DNA of 64,000 nt from Raineya sp. (GCA_025454915.1 JALONN010000012.1:1-64000), one strand, 5' to 3'. Shown: positions 33,963 to 42,499, numbered from the stretch's first letter. Notes: a model not told the origin generated them from the letters alone. Program-made: numbers and translations.

Positions 33963-34121
33963 AAATGTACTTAGATTTTAAATGAGGGATAAGAACACCA
34001 GTTAGACTTTTGAAATATTCAAAGGTAAAAAATAACCAATTTCGTGCCAACAAAATTTTGAAAACCAAAGAATATTTGGCAGTTTTGCAAGCAAAATTTA
34101 AAACCCTTTTAAAATACATTT

Positions 34122-34541
34122 ATGGCAACTAATAGAACTTTCTCAATGATTAAGCCTGATGCAGTAGAGGCTGGTAACATCGGAGCTATCTTGAAAATGA
34201 TTGAAGAAGCAGGATTTAGAATTGTAGCAATGAGAATGACGAAACTTTCTAAAGGAAGAGCTGGTCAGTTCTACGAAGTTCACAAAGAAAGACCTTTCTA
34301 TAATGATTTGTGCGAATATATGTCTTCTGGACATATCGTAGCTCTTATTTTAGAAAAAGAAAATGCAGTAGCTGATTTCCGTAAATTGATTGGAGCTACG
34401 AACCCTGCTAATGCAGAGGATGGTACAATCCGTAAATTATTTGCAAAATCTATTGAAGCAAATGCAGTTCATGGTTCCGATTCTGATGAGAACGCAGCTA
34501 TCGAAGGAGCTTTCTTCTTCTCAAGAATGCAACAATATTAA
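34122..34541 (+). CDS. ndk: Nucleoside diphosphate kinase
   Basis: Ndk equilibrates nucleoside di- and triphosphates through a phosphohistidine. The 139-residue protein matches the family over its full length, from NRTFSMIKPDAVEAGNIG through RAGQFYEVHKERPFYNDL, the RKLIGATNPANAEDGTIR loop, and the active-site His in EANAVHGSDSDENA. It stands alone on the plus strand between minus-strand genes and ends at a strong terminator. Nucleotide genes adk, pyrG and dcd also lie in this window, though not in one operon. Confidence 0.97.
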   Translation: MATNRTFSMIKPDAVEAGNIGAILKMIEEAGFRIVAMRMTKLSKGRAGQFYEVHKERPFYNDLCEYMSSGHIVALILEKENAVADFRKLIGATNPANAEDGTIRKLFAKSIEANAVHGSDSDENAAIEGAFFFSRMQQY

Positions 34542-34544
34542 TTG

Positions 34545-34573
34545 AAAAGCCTGCTTTGAGCAGGCTTTTTTGT
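34545..34573. terminator. Terminator between ndk and bshA
   Basis: AAAAGCCTGC and GCAGGCTTTT form a 10-bp stem around TTTGA, followed by T-rich sequence; it can act in both directions. Confidence 0.9.
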
Positions 34574-34575
34574 TT

Positions 34576-35739
34576 TTATGAAGTCAGATGACTTGCTTTG
34601 GCTACATATTTCCCTTTACTTTCTTGTAAAACTCTCTGATAGAAGTCTTCATATTTAGGAAGAATTTTAGAAAGTTCAAACTCTTTAGCTCTAGCCAAAG
34701 CATTTGCTTTAAATCTGGGCAAATTATTTTCATCTAAAATAACCAACGTGTTTTTTATCATATCATTTACATCTCCCACAGGGCTTAAAAAACCTGTTAC
34801 CCCATTGACATTTAATTCTGGTAAGCCTCCAGCATTCGAGGAAATAACAGGCACTTCACAAGCCATAGCTTCCAAAGCAGCCAGTCCAAAACTTTCTGTT
34901 TCTGAAGGCATCATAAATACATCAGCTACTGATAGCACTTCTTCAACAGCATCTAGTTTTCCTAAAAAATGAACACATTTCTCAAGTTCTAAATCTCTAC
35001 AAAGCTGTTCTATTTTTGGGCGTTCAGGTCCATCACCTACCAAAAGTAATTTAGCTGGAATATATTTTTTTACTTCTGCAAAAACAGCTACAACATCCTC
35101 CATGCGTTTTACTTTTCTGAAATTAGAAGTATGAACAAGGAGTTTTTCATCGTTAGGACAAATTACTTTTTTGAAATGGTCTTTTTTCTGCTTTTTAAAT
35201 TTTTCTAAGTCTACAAAATTCTGAATGACCTCAATGTGTTTATAAACCTCAAAATGCTCAAGAGTATCTTTTTTCAGACTTTCTGAAACAGTTGTTACCC
35301 CATCAGACATATTAATACTGTGTGTAACAACAGGTTCAAAAGAAGGGTCTTTACCTACAAGGGTAATATCTGTTCCATGCAAAGTAGTTACAACAGGAAT
35401 TTCTATTCCCTTGGATTGCAGAATCTGACGAGCTAAAATAGCAGCCGAAGCATGTGGGATAGCATAATGTACATGCAATAAATCTAAATGTGTATTAGAA
35501 ACCACATCTACCATTTTACTAGTAAGAGCTAATTCGTAGGGTGCATGTTGAAATAAAGGATAATTGGGAATATAAACTTCGTGATAAAAAATATTCTCAT
35601 TAAAAAAGTCTAAACGAACAGGCTGAGAATAGGTAATAAAATGAATTTGATGCCCTTTCTGAGCCAAGGCTTTTCCGAGTTCAGTGGCAACAACACCACT
35701 ACCTCCAAAGGTTGGATAACATACAACACCTATTTTCAT
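34576..35739 (-). CDS. bshA: N-acetyl-alpha-D-glucosaminyl L-malate synthase (bacillithiol synthesis)
   Basis: BshA is the family 4 glycosyltransferase that joins N-acetylglucosamine to L-malate, the first step of bacillithiol synthesis. The 387-residue protein begins MKIGVVCYPTFGGSGVVATE, the BshA signature, and has LHVHYAIPHA, VTTLHGTDITLVG and the C-terminal nucleotide-sugar motif PSETESFGLAALEAMACEVP. The exact Gly-Gly-Ser-Gly start and the malate-site residues separate it from general GT4 enzymes. bshB and bshC are not in the window. The presence of bacillithiol is common in this group of bacteria. Confidence 0.92.
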   Translation of the reverse strand: MKIGVVCYPTFGGSGVVATELGKALAQKGHQIHFITYSQPVRLDFFNENIFYHEVYIPNYPLFQHAPYELALTSKMVDVVSNTHLDLLHVHYAIPHASAAILARQILQSKGIEIPVVTTLHGTDITLVGKDPSFEPVVTHSINMSDGVTTVSESLKKDTLEHFEVYKHIEVIQNFVDLEKFKKQKKDHFKKVICPNDEKLLVHTSNFRKVKRMEDVVAVFAEVKKYIPAKLLLVGDGPERPKIEQLCRDLELEKCVHFLGKLDAVEEVLSVADVFMMPSETESFGLAALEAMACEVPVISSNAGGLPELNVNGVTGFLSPVGDVNDMIKNTLVILDENNLPRFKANALARAKEFELSKILPKYEDFYQRVLQESKGKYVAKASHLTS

Positions 35740-35830
35740 AAACTTGGTTTGGTTCTATAATTTTTTTAATGATAACGCTTTTAAGAAGACAAAAATTTTC
35801 GTTTTGCTGAATTCTTTATATAAAAACTAA

Positions 35831-35863
35831 AAACCTCCAAGAATGTTAAAAACTTGGAGGTTT
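35831..35863 (-). terminator. Terminator of adk
   Basis: AAACCTCCAAG and CTTGGAGGTTT form a perfect 11-bp stem with an 11-base loop. On the minus strand it lies 26 bases after the adk stop and is followed by U-rich sequence. Confidence 0.8.
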
Positions 35864-35888
35864 CTTCATAATACATGATTATATAAAA

Positions 35889-36467
35889 CTATTTTACACT
35901 ATCAATAGCACTACAAATATTACCAAAAATAGCTTCGACATCACCAATACCATTTATTTTATGGAGTTTTCCTTGTCCATGATAATAGGGGAGAACATGC
36001 ATGGTTTTGTTGTAGTATTCAAAAATACGTTTGTTAATTTTTTCTTCTTCATCATCAGAACGATTTTCAATTTCTTTTCTTTTTGCCAAACGAGTCCTGA
36101 CTTCGTCTTCACTTACATCTAAAGCTACTACTGCATGGATAGCTGTTCCTTGCTCTTTCATAAACTTATCCAGCATTTCGGCTTGCGTTACAGTACGAGG
36201 GAAACCATCAAAAATAAAGCCTGTTACACCTTTATTTTCATCCAAAACACCCTTCAACATGGCAATTGTAATCTCATCGGGTACTAAAATGCCATTGTCT
36301 GTATATTCTTTTACCTTTTTACCCAAATCTGTTTGCTCTTTGATGTGTTTACGAAATAAATCTCCTGTCGAAATATGATGTAGATTATACTTTGCGATTA
36401 GTTTGTCGCTTTGTGTGCCTTTGCCAGCACCTGGAGGTCCGAAAATAACAAGATTTAACATTATCAA
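35889..36467 (-). CDS. adk: Adenylate kinase
   Basis: Adk converts AMP and ATP to two ADP. The 192-residue protein has the P-loop IFGPPGAGKGTQSDKL at its start, the AMP-site motif HISTGDLFR, FDGFPRTVTQAEML and the lid-entry segment RLAKRKEIENRSDDEEEKINKR, with the short lid typical of this length class. The ATG at 36459-36461 (MLNLVIFG) is an equally good start. In many bacteria adk sits between secY and map; here it lies 12 kb before secY, on the other strand, close to recJ. Confidence 0.96.
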   Translation of the reverse strand: MIMLNLVIFGPPGAGKGTQSDKLIAKYNLHHISTGDLFRKHIKEQTDLGKKVKEYTDNGILVPDEITIAMLKGVLDENKGVTGFIFDGFPRTVTQAEMLDKFMKEQGTAIHAVVALDVSEDEVRTRLAKRKEIENRSDDEEEKINKRIFEYYNKTMHVLPYYHGQGKLHKINGIGDVEAIFGNICSAIDSVK

Positions 36468-36586
36468 TAAGATTTTATTTCCTAAAATATAAGGTTTGGT
36501 AAGTTGTGTTTTTAGAGCATTTTTTGCTTAAAGAGCTAAAATACATAAATTTTTAAATTATCAAGAATTTATAAAAAAAAATATTG

Positions 36587-38311
36587 TTAGGGTTTAAATT
36601 TTATATCCTTGATACGAATTTGTAGTGTTGTTTTATTGTTAAAATGATTTTCTTCTAAATGATAGCAAATATCAAAAGGTTTACCACTATCAATCTGCTC
36701 ATAGTAATGTGCCATATTGAATGCAATTGCTTCAAAATCTGCTGAATTTTCTTGTTTTACTTTAAATTTAATATGTATTTGCGGATTATCTTTGCCTATA
36801 AGTCTCGTTTCTCCTTGAACAGCCACAACATTTTCCGAAACAAAAGTAGGTTGCATATTACCTGGACCAAAAGGAGCTATTTGGTTTAAAATCCTCATAA
36901 ATCTGTCATTGGCACTTCTTAAAGGTAAAACCATATCTACATCTAAACGAGGAATCAATTGTTCAGGAGTAATAGTAGAAGCTACAATTTGCTCAAATTT
37001 TTGTTGAAAAGCTGGAATATTTTCTATTTTAAGTGTCAGACCAGCAGCATGTTTGTGTCCTCCAAATTGTTCTAACAAATCAGAACAAGCCTCAATGGCT
37101 TCATGTACATCAAAATCGGGAACAGACCTTGCTGAGCCAGCAGCCTTACCATTAGAGTGGGTAAGAATAATGGTAGGACGATGATAATGCTCTATACAAC
37201 GAGATGCCACAATACCAATGACCCCTTTATGCCAAGTCTCTTTATATAATACGGTTGTTTTAGCTTTTTGGAGATTATCGGCTAAAATCATGTCTAAAGC
37301 TTCTTTGGTAATATTTTTATCAAAGTCTTTTCTGTCTTTATTATTTTCCTGAATGTGTTCTACAAATCTATTGGCTTCATTGTCGTTATCACTTACTAGT
37401 AACCTAACAGCATTAGAGGCATGCTCTATTCTTCCAGCAGCATTGATTCTTGGACCTATCCCAAAAACCACATTCATAATAGTCATGTCCTTATCTTCAG
37501 AAAAACCTGCTGCCTGCATGAGTTTTCTTAAGCCCAATAAAGGTTTTTTATTGAGTTTATCTAGACCATAAAAAGCCAAAACCCTGTTTTCTCCAGTAAT
37601 AGGTACAATATCGCAGGCAATACTTACAACCACTAAGTCTAAAAACTGGTATAATTCGTTAAGGTCTATGTTTTTATGAATGGAATAAGCCTGCAACAGC
37701 TTAAAGCCTACACCACAACCAGAAAGTTCTTTGTAAGGATATTGGCAATCAGAGCGTTTAGGGTCTAAAACAGCCACAGCTTTTGGTATTTCCTTACCCG
37801 GTAAGTGGTGGTCACATACAATAAAATCTACTCCTAATGTATTAGCGTATGCTATTAAATCCACGGATTTTACACCACAATCCAATGCAATAATTAAAGA
37901 GAATCCATTTTCCTTGGCATAATCAATACCTTGCTTTGAAACTCCATAGCCTTCTTTGTATCTATCAGGGATATAATATATAAGGTGTTTATAAAATTTA
38001 CTTAGAAATTGGTAAACCAGAGCTACAGAGGTTGTTCCATCTACATCATAATCGCCAAAAACCATAATTTTTTCTTCATTGGTGATGGCTTTGTCAAGCC
38101 TTTCAACAGCTCTGTCCATATCTTTCATTAAAAAAGGGTCATGAAGATGCTCTAATTTAGGTCGGAAGAATAATTTTGCATCATCAAAACTCGTAATTTC
38201 TCTTTGAGCAAGTAAATAAGCTAAATTTTCATCTATACCCACAGATTTGGAAAGTTCTTGTACAATTTTAGGATCAGGTTTGGGGCGTTGTATCCAACGA
38301 ATTTCAGCCAT
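36587..38311 (-). CDS. recJ: Single-strand DNA-specific exonuclease RecJ
   Basis: RecJ degrades single-stranded DNA 5' to 3' in recombination and repair. The protein shows the DHH phosphoesterase motifs: FGDYDVDGTTSVAL, ALDCGVKSVD, VCDHHLPG and LDPKRSDCQYPYKELSGCGVG in part, followed by the DHHA1 domain with FGGHKHAAGLT, and an OB-fold C-terminus. I use the ATG at 38309-38311 (MAEIRWIQRPK), which matches the family's N-terminus and gives 574 residues; the open frame extends 13 codons further upstream. It diverges from the ribosomal superoperon, sharing the intergenic region that holds the rplC promoter. Confidence 0.95.
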   Translation of the reverse strand: MAEIRWIQRPKPDPKIVQELSKSVGIDENLAYLLAQREITSFDDAKLFFRPKLEHLHDPFLMKDMDRAVERLDKAITNEEKIMVFGDYDVDGTTSVALVYQFLSKFYKHLIYYIPDRYKEGYGVSKQGIDYAKENGFSLIIALDCGVKSVDLIAYANTLGVDFIVCDHHLPGKEIPKAVAVLDPKRSDCQYPYKELSGCGVGFKLLQAYSIHKNIDLNELYQFLDLVVVSIACDIVPITGENRVLAFYGLDKLNKKPLLGLRKLMQAAGFSEDKDMTIMNVVFGIGPRINAAGRIEHASNAVRLLVSDNDNEANRFVEHIQENNKDRKDFDKNITKEALDMILADNLQKAKTTVLYKETWHKGVIGIVASRCIEHYHRPTIILTHSNGKAAGSARSVPDFDVHEAIEACSDLLEQFGGHKHAAGLTLKIENIPAFQQKFEQIVASTITPEQLIPRLDVDMVLPLRSANDRFMRILNQIAPFGPGNMQPTFVSENVVAVQGETRLIGKDNPQIHIKFKVKQENSADFEAIAFNMAHYYEQIDSGKPFDICYHLEENHFNNKTTLQIRIKDIKFKP

Positions 38312-38474
38312 TTTCTTAGATGTTAGAGTTTTGTAGCCTCCAAGATACAAAATAAATTATAAAACCATGTAGCCAAACAATACACTTTTTCTATAATAGA
38401 GCATTTAAAATGATAAAAAGCCTTTAGGAAAAATTATAAGATGCTGAAAATAAAATAAATTTATAGAGTTTTTT

Positions 38475-38504
38475 TTTGTTTTCTATTTTTTATTTCTAAC
38501 TTTG
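38475..38504 (+). promoter_or_regulatory. Promoter of the rplC-led ribosomal operon
   Basis: TTTG at 38475-38478 and TAACTTTG at 38497-38504 are 18 bases apart, a near-perfect Bacteroidota promoter. It lies 68 bases before rplC, showing that transcription can start directly at this gene. Confidence 0.85.
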
Positions 38505-38509
38505 CAGTC

Positions 38510-38533
38510 CCTTACAGAAAACCATCTGTAAGG
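38510..38533 (+). promoter_or_regulatory. Leader hairpin before rplC
   Basis: CCTTACAGA and TCTGTAAGG form a perfect 9-bp stem around AAACCA. It begins five bases after the minus-7 box, so it would sit at the extreme 5' end of the mRNA. It may protect the transcript or bind a ribosomal protein; neither is shown. Confidence 0.6.
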
Positions 38534-38571
38534 TTCTCATTTTTTGAACTTTAAGAAAAATATCACAAAAA

Positions 38572-39192
38572 ATGTCTGGAATAATCGGAAAAAAAATTGG
38601 AATGACTAGCTTTTTTAGTGCCGAGGGACAACTTGTCGCATGCACGGTTATCGAAGCTGGTCCTTGCGTTGTAACGCAAGTGAAGACGAAGGAAAAGGAC
38701 GGTTATGAAGCGATTCAATTAGGTTTTGCAGAGGCAAAAGAAAAAAACACCTCTAAACCAATGTTGGGACACTTCAAAAAAGCTGAAACTACTCCTAAAA
38801 GAAAAGTTGTAGAGTTTAAAGACTTCTCTAAAGAAGTAAAACTTGGCGACACCCTACTTGCTCAAGACATCTTCGTTGAAGGCGATTTTGTTGATGTAAT
38901 TGGTACATCAAAAGGTAAAGGTTTTCAAGGTGTTGTTAAAAGACACGGATTTAGCGGTGTGGGTGGTCAAACTCACGGTCAGCATAACCGTTTAAGAGCT
39001 CCTGGTTCATTAGGTCCTGGTTCTACACCTGGACGTGTATTCCCTGGTATCAAAATGGCAGGAAGAACAGGTGGAGAAAGAGTAAAAGTTCAAAACTTAA
39101 AAATTTTGAAAGTATTGCCCGAAAAGAACCTGATTCTTATCAGTGGTTCTATCCCCGGTGCTATCAATTCTTATGTAATCATCGAGAAATAA
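38572..39192 (+). CDS. rplC: Large subunit ribosomal protein uL3
   Basis: uL3 is an early assembly protein near the peptidyl-transferase centre. The 206-residue protein has IIGKKIGMTSFF at the start, the long internal loop GGQTHGQHNRLRAPGSLGPG (with the glutamine that is methylated in some bacteria), and RTGGERVKVQNLKILKV at the end. It is the first gene of the superoperon here: the canonical preceding gene rpsJ (S10) is absent, and a promoter and leader hairpin lie directly upstream, with recJ diverging beyond them. Confidence 0.98.
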   Translation: MSGIIGKKIGMTSFFSAEGQLVACTVIEAGPCVVTQVKTKEKDGYEAIQLGFAEAKEKNTSKPMLGHFKKAETTPKRKVVEFKDFSKEVKLGDTLLAQDIFVEGDFVDVIGTSKGKGFQGVVKRHGFSGVGGQTHGQHNRLRAPGSLGPGSTPGRVFPGIKMAGRTGGERVKVQNLKILKVLPEKNLILISGSIPGAINSYVIIEK

Positions 39193-39201
39193 TTTAGAGC
39201 C

Positions 39202-39834
39202 ATGGAATTATCAGTATTGAACATATCAGGAGCAGAAACTGGCAGAAAAATCAATTTGTCAGATGACATTTTTGGCATAGAGCCAAATCAGCATGCCGTA
39301 TATTTGGATGTAAAACATTTCCTTGCTGCTCAACGTCAAGGAACACATAAAGCAAAAGAACGTAACGAAATACACGGTTCTACTCGTAAATTGCATAGAC
39401 AAAAAGGTACGGGTGGTTCTCGTAAAGGTAGTATCAAAAACCCTCTTTACCGTCATGGTGGTCGTGTTTTTGGTCCAGTTCCTAGAGATTACGATTTCAA
39501 ATTAAATAAGAAAGTAAAACAATTAGCTCGTAAGTCTGCTCTTACCTATAAGGCTCAAGATTCAGCTATCAAAGTTTTAGAGAACTTCAATTTTGCTTCT
39601 CCTAAAACAAAGGCTTACATAGATATGCTTTCTAAATTAGCCCTTTCTAATAAGAAAACTTTACTTGTATTGCCTGAACATACTCCTAACGTATATCTTT
39701 CTGGCAGAAACATTCCTAAAACTAAAATCACAACAGTTGATAGCGTAAATACTTACGATATTATGAACGCTGATGCTTTGATTTTGTGTGAAGGGGCTGT
39801 AGCTAAAATTCAACAATTGTTTGTAAACGAATAA
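39202..39834 (+). CDS. rplD: Large subunit ribosomal protein uL4
   Basis: uL4 contacts 23S rRNA and its extended loop lines the exit tunnel. The 210-residue protein shows the loop RKLHRQKGTGGSRKGSIKNP with RHGGRVFGPVPRDY, then KVKQLARKSALTYKAQ and the C-terminal VDSVNTYDIMNADALIL. It follows rplC by nine bases and precedes rplW by four. In E. coli L4 represses its own operon by binding the S10 leader; here that leader and rpsJ are missing, so any autoregulation must use another site, such as the hairpin before rplC. Confidence 0.98.
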   Translation: MELSVLNISGAETGRKINLSDDIFGIEPNQHAVYLDVKHFLAAQRQGTHKAKERNEIHGSTRKLHRQKGTGGSRKGSIKNPLYRHGGRVFGPVPRDYDFKLNKKVKQLARKSALTYKAQDSAIKVLENFNFASPKTKAYIDMLSKLALSNKKTLLVLPEHTPNVYLSGRNIPKTKITTVDSVNTYDIMNADALILCEGAVAKIQQLFVNE

Positions 39835-39838
39835 GCCA

Positions 39839-40129
39839 ATGAAGACGATTATAAAAAAAGCAGTTATAAGCGAAAAAGCAGCAGGTTTACATGACGCTGG
39901 CGTTTATACCTTTATCGTAGATAAAAAAGCGAATAAAGTAGAGATTAGAAAGGCTGTAGAAAAACTTTATGGCGTGAATGTAGAAAGTGTGAATACTGTA
40001 CGTTATGCAGGAAAAGCAAAAACACGTTATACAAAAACAGCTATTATGTCTGGTCGTACACCAGCTTTCAAAAAAGCAATCGTACGATTGGTAGCAGGTG
40101 ATTTTATTGATGTTTATGGAAATGCGTAA
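39839..40129 (+). CDS. rplW: Large subunit ribosomal protein uL23
   Basis: uL23 sits at the tunnel exit and is the docking point for trigger factor and the signal recognition particle. The 96-residue protein has ISEKAAGLHDAGVYTFIVDKKANKVEIRKAVEKLYGV, seen here as the typical first half, and a shorter C-terminal half (ARTPAF-type loop, GRTPAFKKAIV). It starts four bases after rplD. The gap to rplB (83 bases) holds a long inverted repeat at 40139-40178. Confidence 0.97.
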   Translation: MKTIIKKAVISEKAAGLHDAGVYTFIVDKKANKVEIRKAVEKLYGVNVESVNTVRYAGKAKTRYTKTAIMSGRTPAFKKAIVRLVAGDFIDVYGNA

Positions 40130-40138
40130 AGCATAGAT

Positions 40139-40178
40139 ATTTAAAACAGTGCTTTATATTAAAGCACTCGTTTTAAAT
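40139..40178 (+). promoter_or_regulatory. Long intergenic inverted repeat between rplW and rplB
   Basis: Two stacked arms, ATTTAAAAC with GTTTTAAAT and AGTGCTTTA with TAAAGCACT, form an 18-bp stem with one bulged C and a three-base loop. No T-run follows, so it is probably not a terminator; it could be an RNA-processing or stability element. Confidence 0.55.
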
Positions 40179-40212
40179 GTAATATAGTGCTTCACTGATA
40201 AAGAAGAAAAAA

Positions 40213-41037
40213 ATGGCAGTAAAAAAATTAAAACCCATTACACCCGGACAACGCTTTAGAATAGCTCCGGTTTTCTCCGAAATAACAAAAAGCAAGCCTG
40301 AAAAATCCTTGTTAGAGCCCATCAAAAAAACTGGTGGACGTAACAATCAAGGAAAGATGACGATGCGTTATATTGGCGGAGGACACAAAAGAAAATATCG
40401 TATCATCGATTTCAGAAGAGATAAATTCGATATGCCCGCAACTGTGCTTGGCATTGAGTACGATCCCAACAGAACTTCTTATATTGCTCTTGTGCAATAC
40501 GAAGATGGCGAAAAACGCTACATCATCGCTCCTGAAGGTTTGAAAGTTGGTACAAAAATTTCTTCTGGTAAAAATGTAGCTCCTGAATTAGGAAATGCAT
40601 TACCTCTTGGAGAAATGCCTCTTGGTACAATTGTACACAACATCGAACTACGTCCTGGTAAAGGAGGAGCTTTGGCAAGAAGTGCAGGAACGTACGCTCA
40701 AGTACTTGCAAAAGATGGCAAATACGTAACTCTTAAATTGCCTTCTGGCGAAATGAGAATGGTTTTGGCTACTTGTATTGCTACTGTAGGAAAGGCATCT
40801 AATGCTGACCACATGAACGAACAGATGGGTAAAGCTGGTAGAAACCGTTGGGCAGGAAGAAGACCACGTACAAGAGGTGTTGCAATGAACCCTGTAGATC
40901 ACCCTATGGGAGGTGGTGAAGGTAGAGCCTCTGGAGGTCATCCTCGTTCAAGAAAAGGTTTACTTGCTAAAGGTAAGAAAACTAGATCTAAGAAAAAGTA
41001 TTCTAATCGTTTAATTATCAGCAAACGTAAAAAATAG
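40213..41037 (+). CDS. rplB: Large subunit ribosomal protein uL2
   Basis: uL2 is required for subunit association and peptidyl-transferase activity. The 274-residue protein shows the N-terminal KKLKPITPGQRFRI, NNQGKMTMRYIGGGHKRKYRIIDF in parts, the RBD segment ARSAGTYAQVLAKDGKYV, and the functional C-terminal loop with the conserved His in VAMNPVDHPMGGGEGRASGG. It follows rplW after the inverted repeat and is followed by rpsS after two bases. Confidence 0.98.
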   Translation: MAVKKLKPITPGQRFRIAPVFSEITKSKPEKSLLEPIKKTGGRNNQGKMTMRYIGGGHKRKYRIIDFRRDKFDMPATVLGIEYDPNRTSYIALVQYEDGEKRYIIAPEGLKVGTKISSGKNVAPELGNALPLGEMPLGTIVHNIELRPGKGGALARSAGTYAQVLAKDGKYVTLKLPSGEMRMVLATCIATVGKASNADHMNEQMGKAGRNRWAGRRPRTRGVAMNPVDHPMGGGEGRASGGHPRSRKGLLAKGKKTRSKKKYSNRLIISKRKK

Positions 41038-41039
41038 TT

Positions 41040-41318
41040 ATGGGACGTTCGTTAAAAAAAGGACCTTATGTAGATTTCAGACTTACCAAGAAAGTATCAG
41101 TAATGGAAGAGTCTGGCAAAAAGTCAGTAATCAAGACTTGGTCTCGCCGTTGTACAATTGCTCCTGACTTCGTAGGACACACTTTCGCTGTATATAACGG
41201 AAATAAATTTATTCCTGTGTATGTATCTGAGCAAATGGTGGGACATAAATTAGGTGAATTTGCACCTACTCGTAACTTTAGAGGACACGTTGCCAAAAAA
41301 GATAAAGGCAAAAAATAA
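41040..41318 (+). CDS. rpsS: Small subunit ribosomal protein uS19
   Basis: uS19 lies in the head of the 30S subunit and works with uS13 in tRNA movement. The 92-residue protein begins MGRSLKKGPYVDFRLTKKV and contains IKTWSRRCTIAPDFVGHTFAVYNG in part, then VSEQMVGHKLGEFAPTRNFRGH, matching the whole family profile. It starts two bases after rplB. A gap of 50 bases separates it from rplV and contains only weak repeats. Confidence 0.98.
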   Translation: MGRSLKKGPYVDFRLTKKVSVMEESGKKSVIKTWSRRCTIAPDFVGHTFAVYNGNKFIPVYVSEQMVGHKLGEFAPTRNFRGHVAKKDKGKK

Positions 41319-41368
41319 CAATATGGATAAGAGGATAATCCGAAAAACCTCCTAAAAGCAAACAAAGT

Positions 41369-41722
41369 ATGGAAGCAGTTGCTAAACTAAGAAATGTACC
41401 TACTTCACCCCGCAAAATGCAATTGGTGGTGGATATCATCCGTGGAATGGAAGTAGGAAAGGCTTTGGGCGTATTGAAATACCAGCCCAATCATGCAGCC
41501 AAAGATTTAGAGAAACTTTTACTTTCTGCTGTTGCTAACTGGCAACAAAAGAATGAAGGTGTTAGATTGGAAGATGCCGATTTATATGTAAAAACTATCT
41601 TTGTAGGACATGGTAAAATGTTGAAGAGACTTAGACCAGCTCCTCAAGGTAGAGGTCATCGTATCCGTAAACGCTCTAACCACGTTACCTTAATAGTAGA
41701 TGACCGTAACGCATTATCATAA
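41369..41722 (+). CDS. rplV: Large subunit ribosomal protein uL22
   Basis: uL22 has a long beta-hairpin that lines the polypeptide exit tunnel at its narrowest point. The 117-residue protein shows AKLRNVPTSPRKMQLVVDIIRG, LKYQPNHAAKDLEKLLLSAVANW in part, and the hairpin region GKMLKRLRPAPQGRGHRIRKRSNHVTLIV in part. Its length is normal. It lies between rpsS and rpsC in the canonical order, 21 bases before rpsC. Confidence 0.98.
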   Translation: MEAVAKLRNVPTSPRKMQLVVDIIRGMEVGKALGVLKYQPNHAAKDLEKLLLSAVANWQQKNEGVRLEDADLYVKTIFVGHGKMLKRLRPAPQGRGHRIRKRSNHVTLIVDDRNALS

Positions 41723-41743
41723 TTCTAAACACTTGTAAAGACA

Positions 41744-42490
41744 ATGGGACAAAAAGTTAATCCGATAGGTTTTAGATTAGGCATCGTTAAGGGATGGGAA
41801 TCTAACTGGTTTGGTGGAAAAGATTTCTCTGATAAATTAGTAGAAGATGATAAAATCAGAAAATACGTAGAAGCTCGTGTACCAAAAGGTGGTATCGCTC
41901 GTATCCTGATTGAACGTACACTTAAAAGAATTACCCTTACTATCCAAACAGCTCGCCCTGGTGTAGTAATTGGAAAAGGTGGTAATGAAGTGGATAAAAT
42001 TAAAGAAGAATTAAAGAAAATTACTGGTAAGGATGTTCAAATCAACATCTTTGAAATTAAACGCCCAGAAATTGATGCTCGTTTGGTAGCTGATACAGTT
42101 GCTCAACAAATCAGAGCTAGAATTTCTTACCGTAGAGCAATGAAGCAAGCTATTGCATCTGCTATGCGTGTAGGAGCTGAAGGTATCAAGATTAAAGTAT
42201 CTGGTCGTTTAGGTGGTGCTGATATGGCTCGTACTGAACAGTATAAAGAAGGAAGAGTACCTTTGCATACACTTCGTGCTGATATCGATTATGCTGTAGC
42301 TGAAGCAGACACAGTATATGGTAAAATTGGCGTGAAAGTATGGATTTTCAAAGGCGAAATTTATGGAAAGCCTGATTTGTACCCAGGAATGGAAGCTTCT
42401 TCTAACAATGCAGGTGGAACAAAAGAGAACCGTAAACCTAAAGGTGCAGGCGGAAACTCTGGAAAGAAAAGAAGAAGAAAAGAAAAATAA
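41744..42490 (+). CDS. rpsC: Small subunit ribosomal protein uS3
   Basis: uS3 forms part of the mRNA entry channel and its helicase activity. The 248-residue protein has MGQKVNPIGFRLGIVKGWES, the KH domain with RPGVVIGKGGNEVDKIK, and the C-terminal domain with SGRLGGADMARTEQYKEGRVPLHT in part. A Lys/Arg/Gly-rich C-terminal tail of about 30 residues (ending GNSGKKRRRKEK) extends beyond the E. coli protein, as in other Bacteroidota. A hairpin lies in the 79-base gap before rplP. Confidence 0.98.
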   Translation: MGQKVNPIGFRLGIVKGWESNWFGGKDFSDKLVEDDKIRKYVEARVPKGGIARILIERTLKRITLTIQTARPGVVIGKGGNEVDKIKEELKKITGKDVQINIFEIKRPEIDARLVADTVAQQIRARISYRRAMKQAIASAMRVGAEGIKIKVSGRLGGADMARTEQYKEGRVPLHTLRADIDYAVAEADTVYGKIGVKVWIFKGEIYGKPDLYPGMEASSNNAGGTKENRKPKGAGGNSGKKRRRKEK

Positions 42491-42499
42491 ACTAAAGAG

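Noticed and set aside
36031..36378. 115-codon plus-strand frame inside adk
   Set aside because: It is the Ser-rich shadow of the adenylate kinase gene on the other strand.
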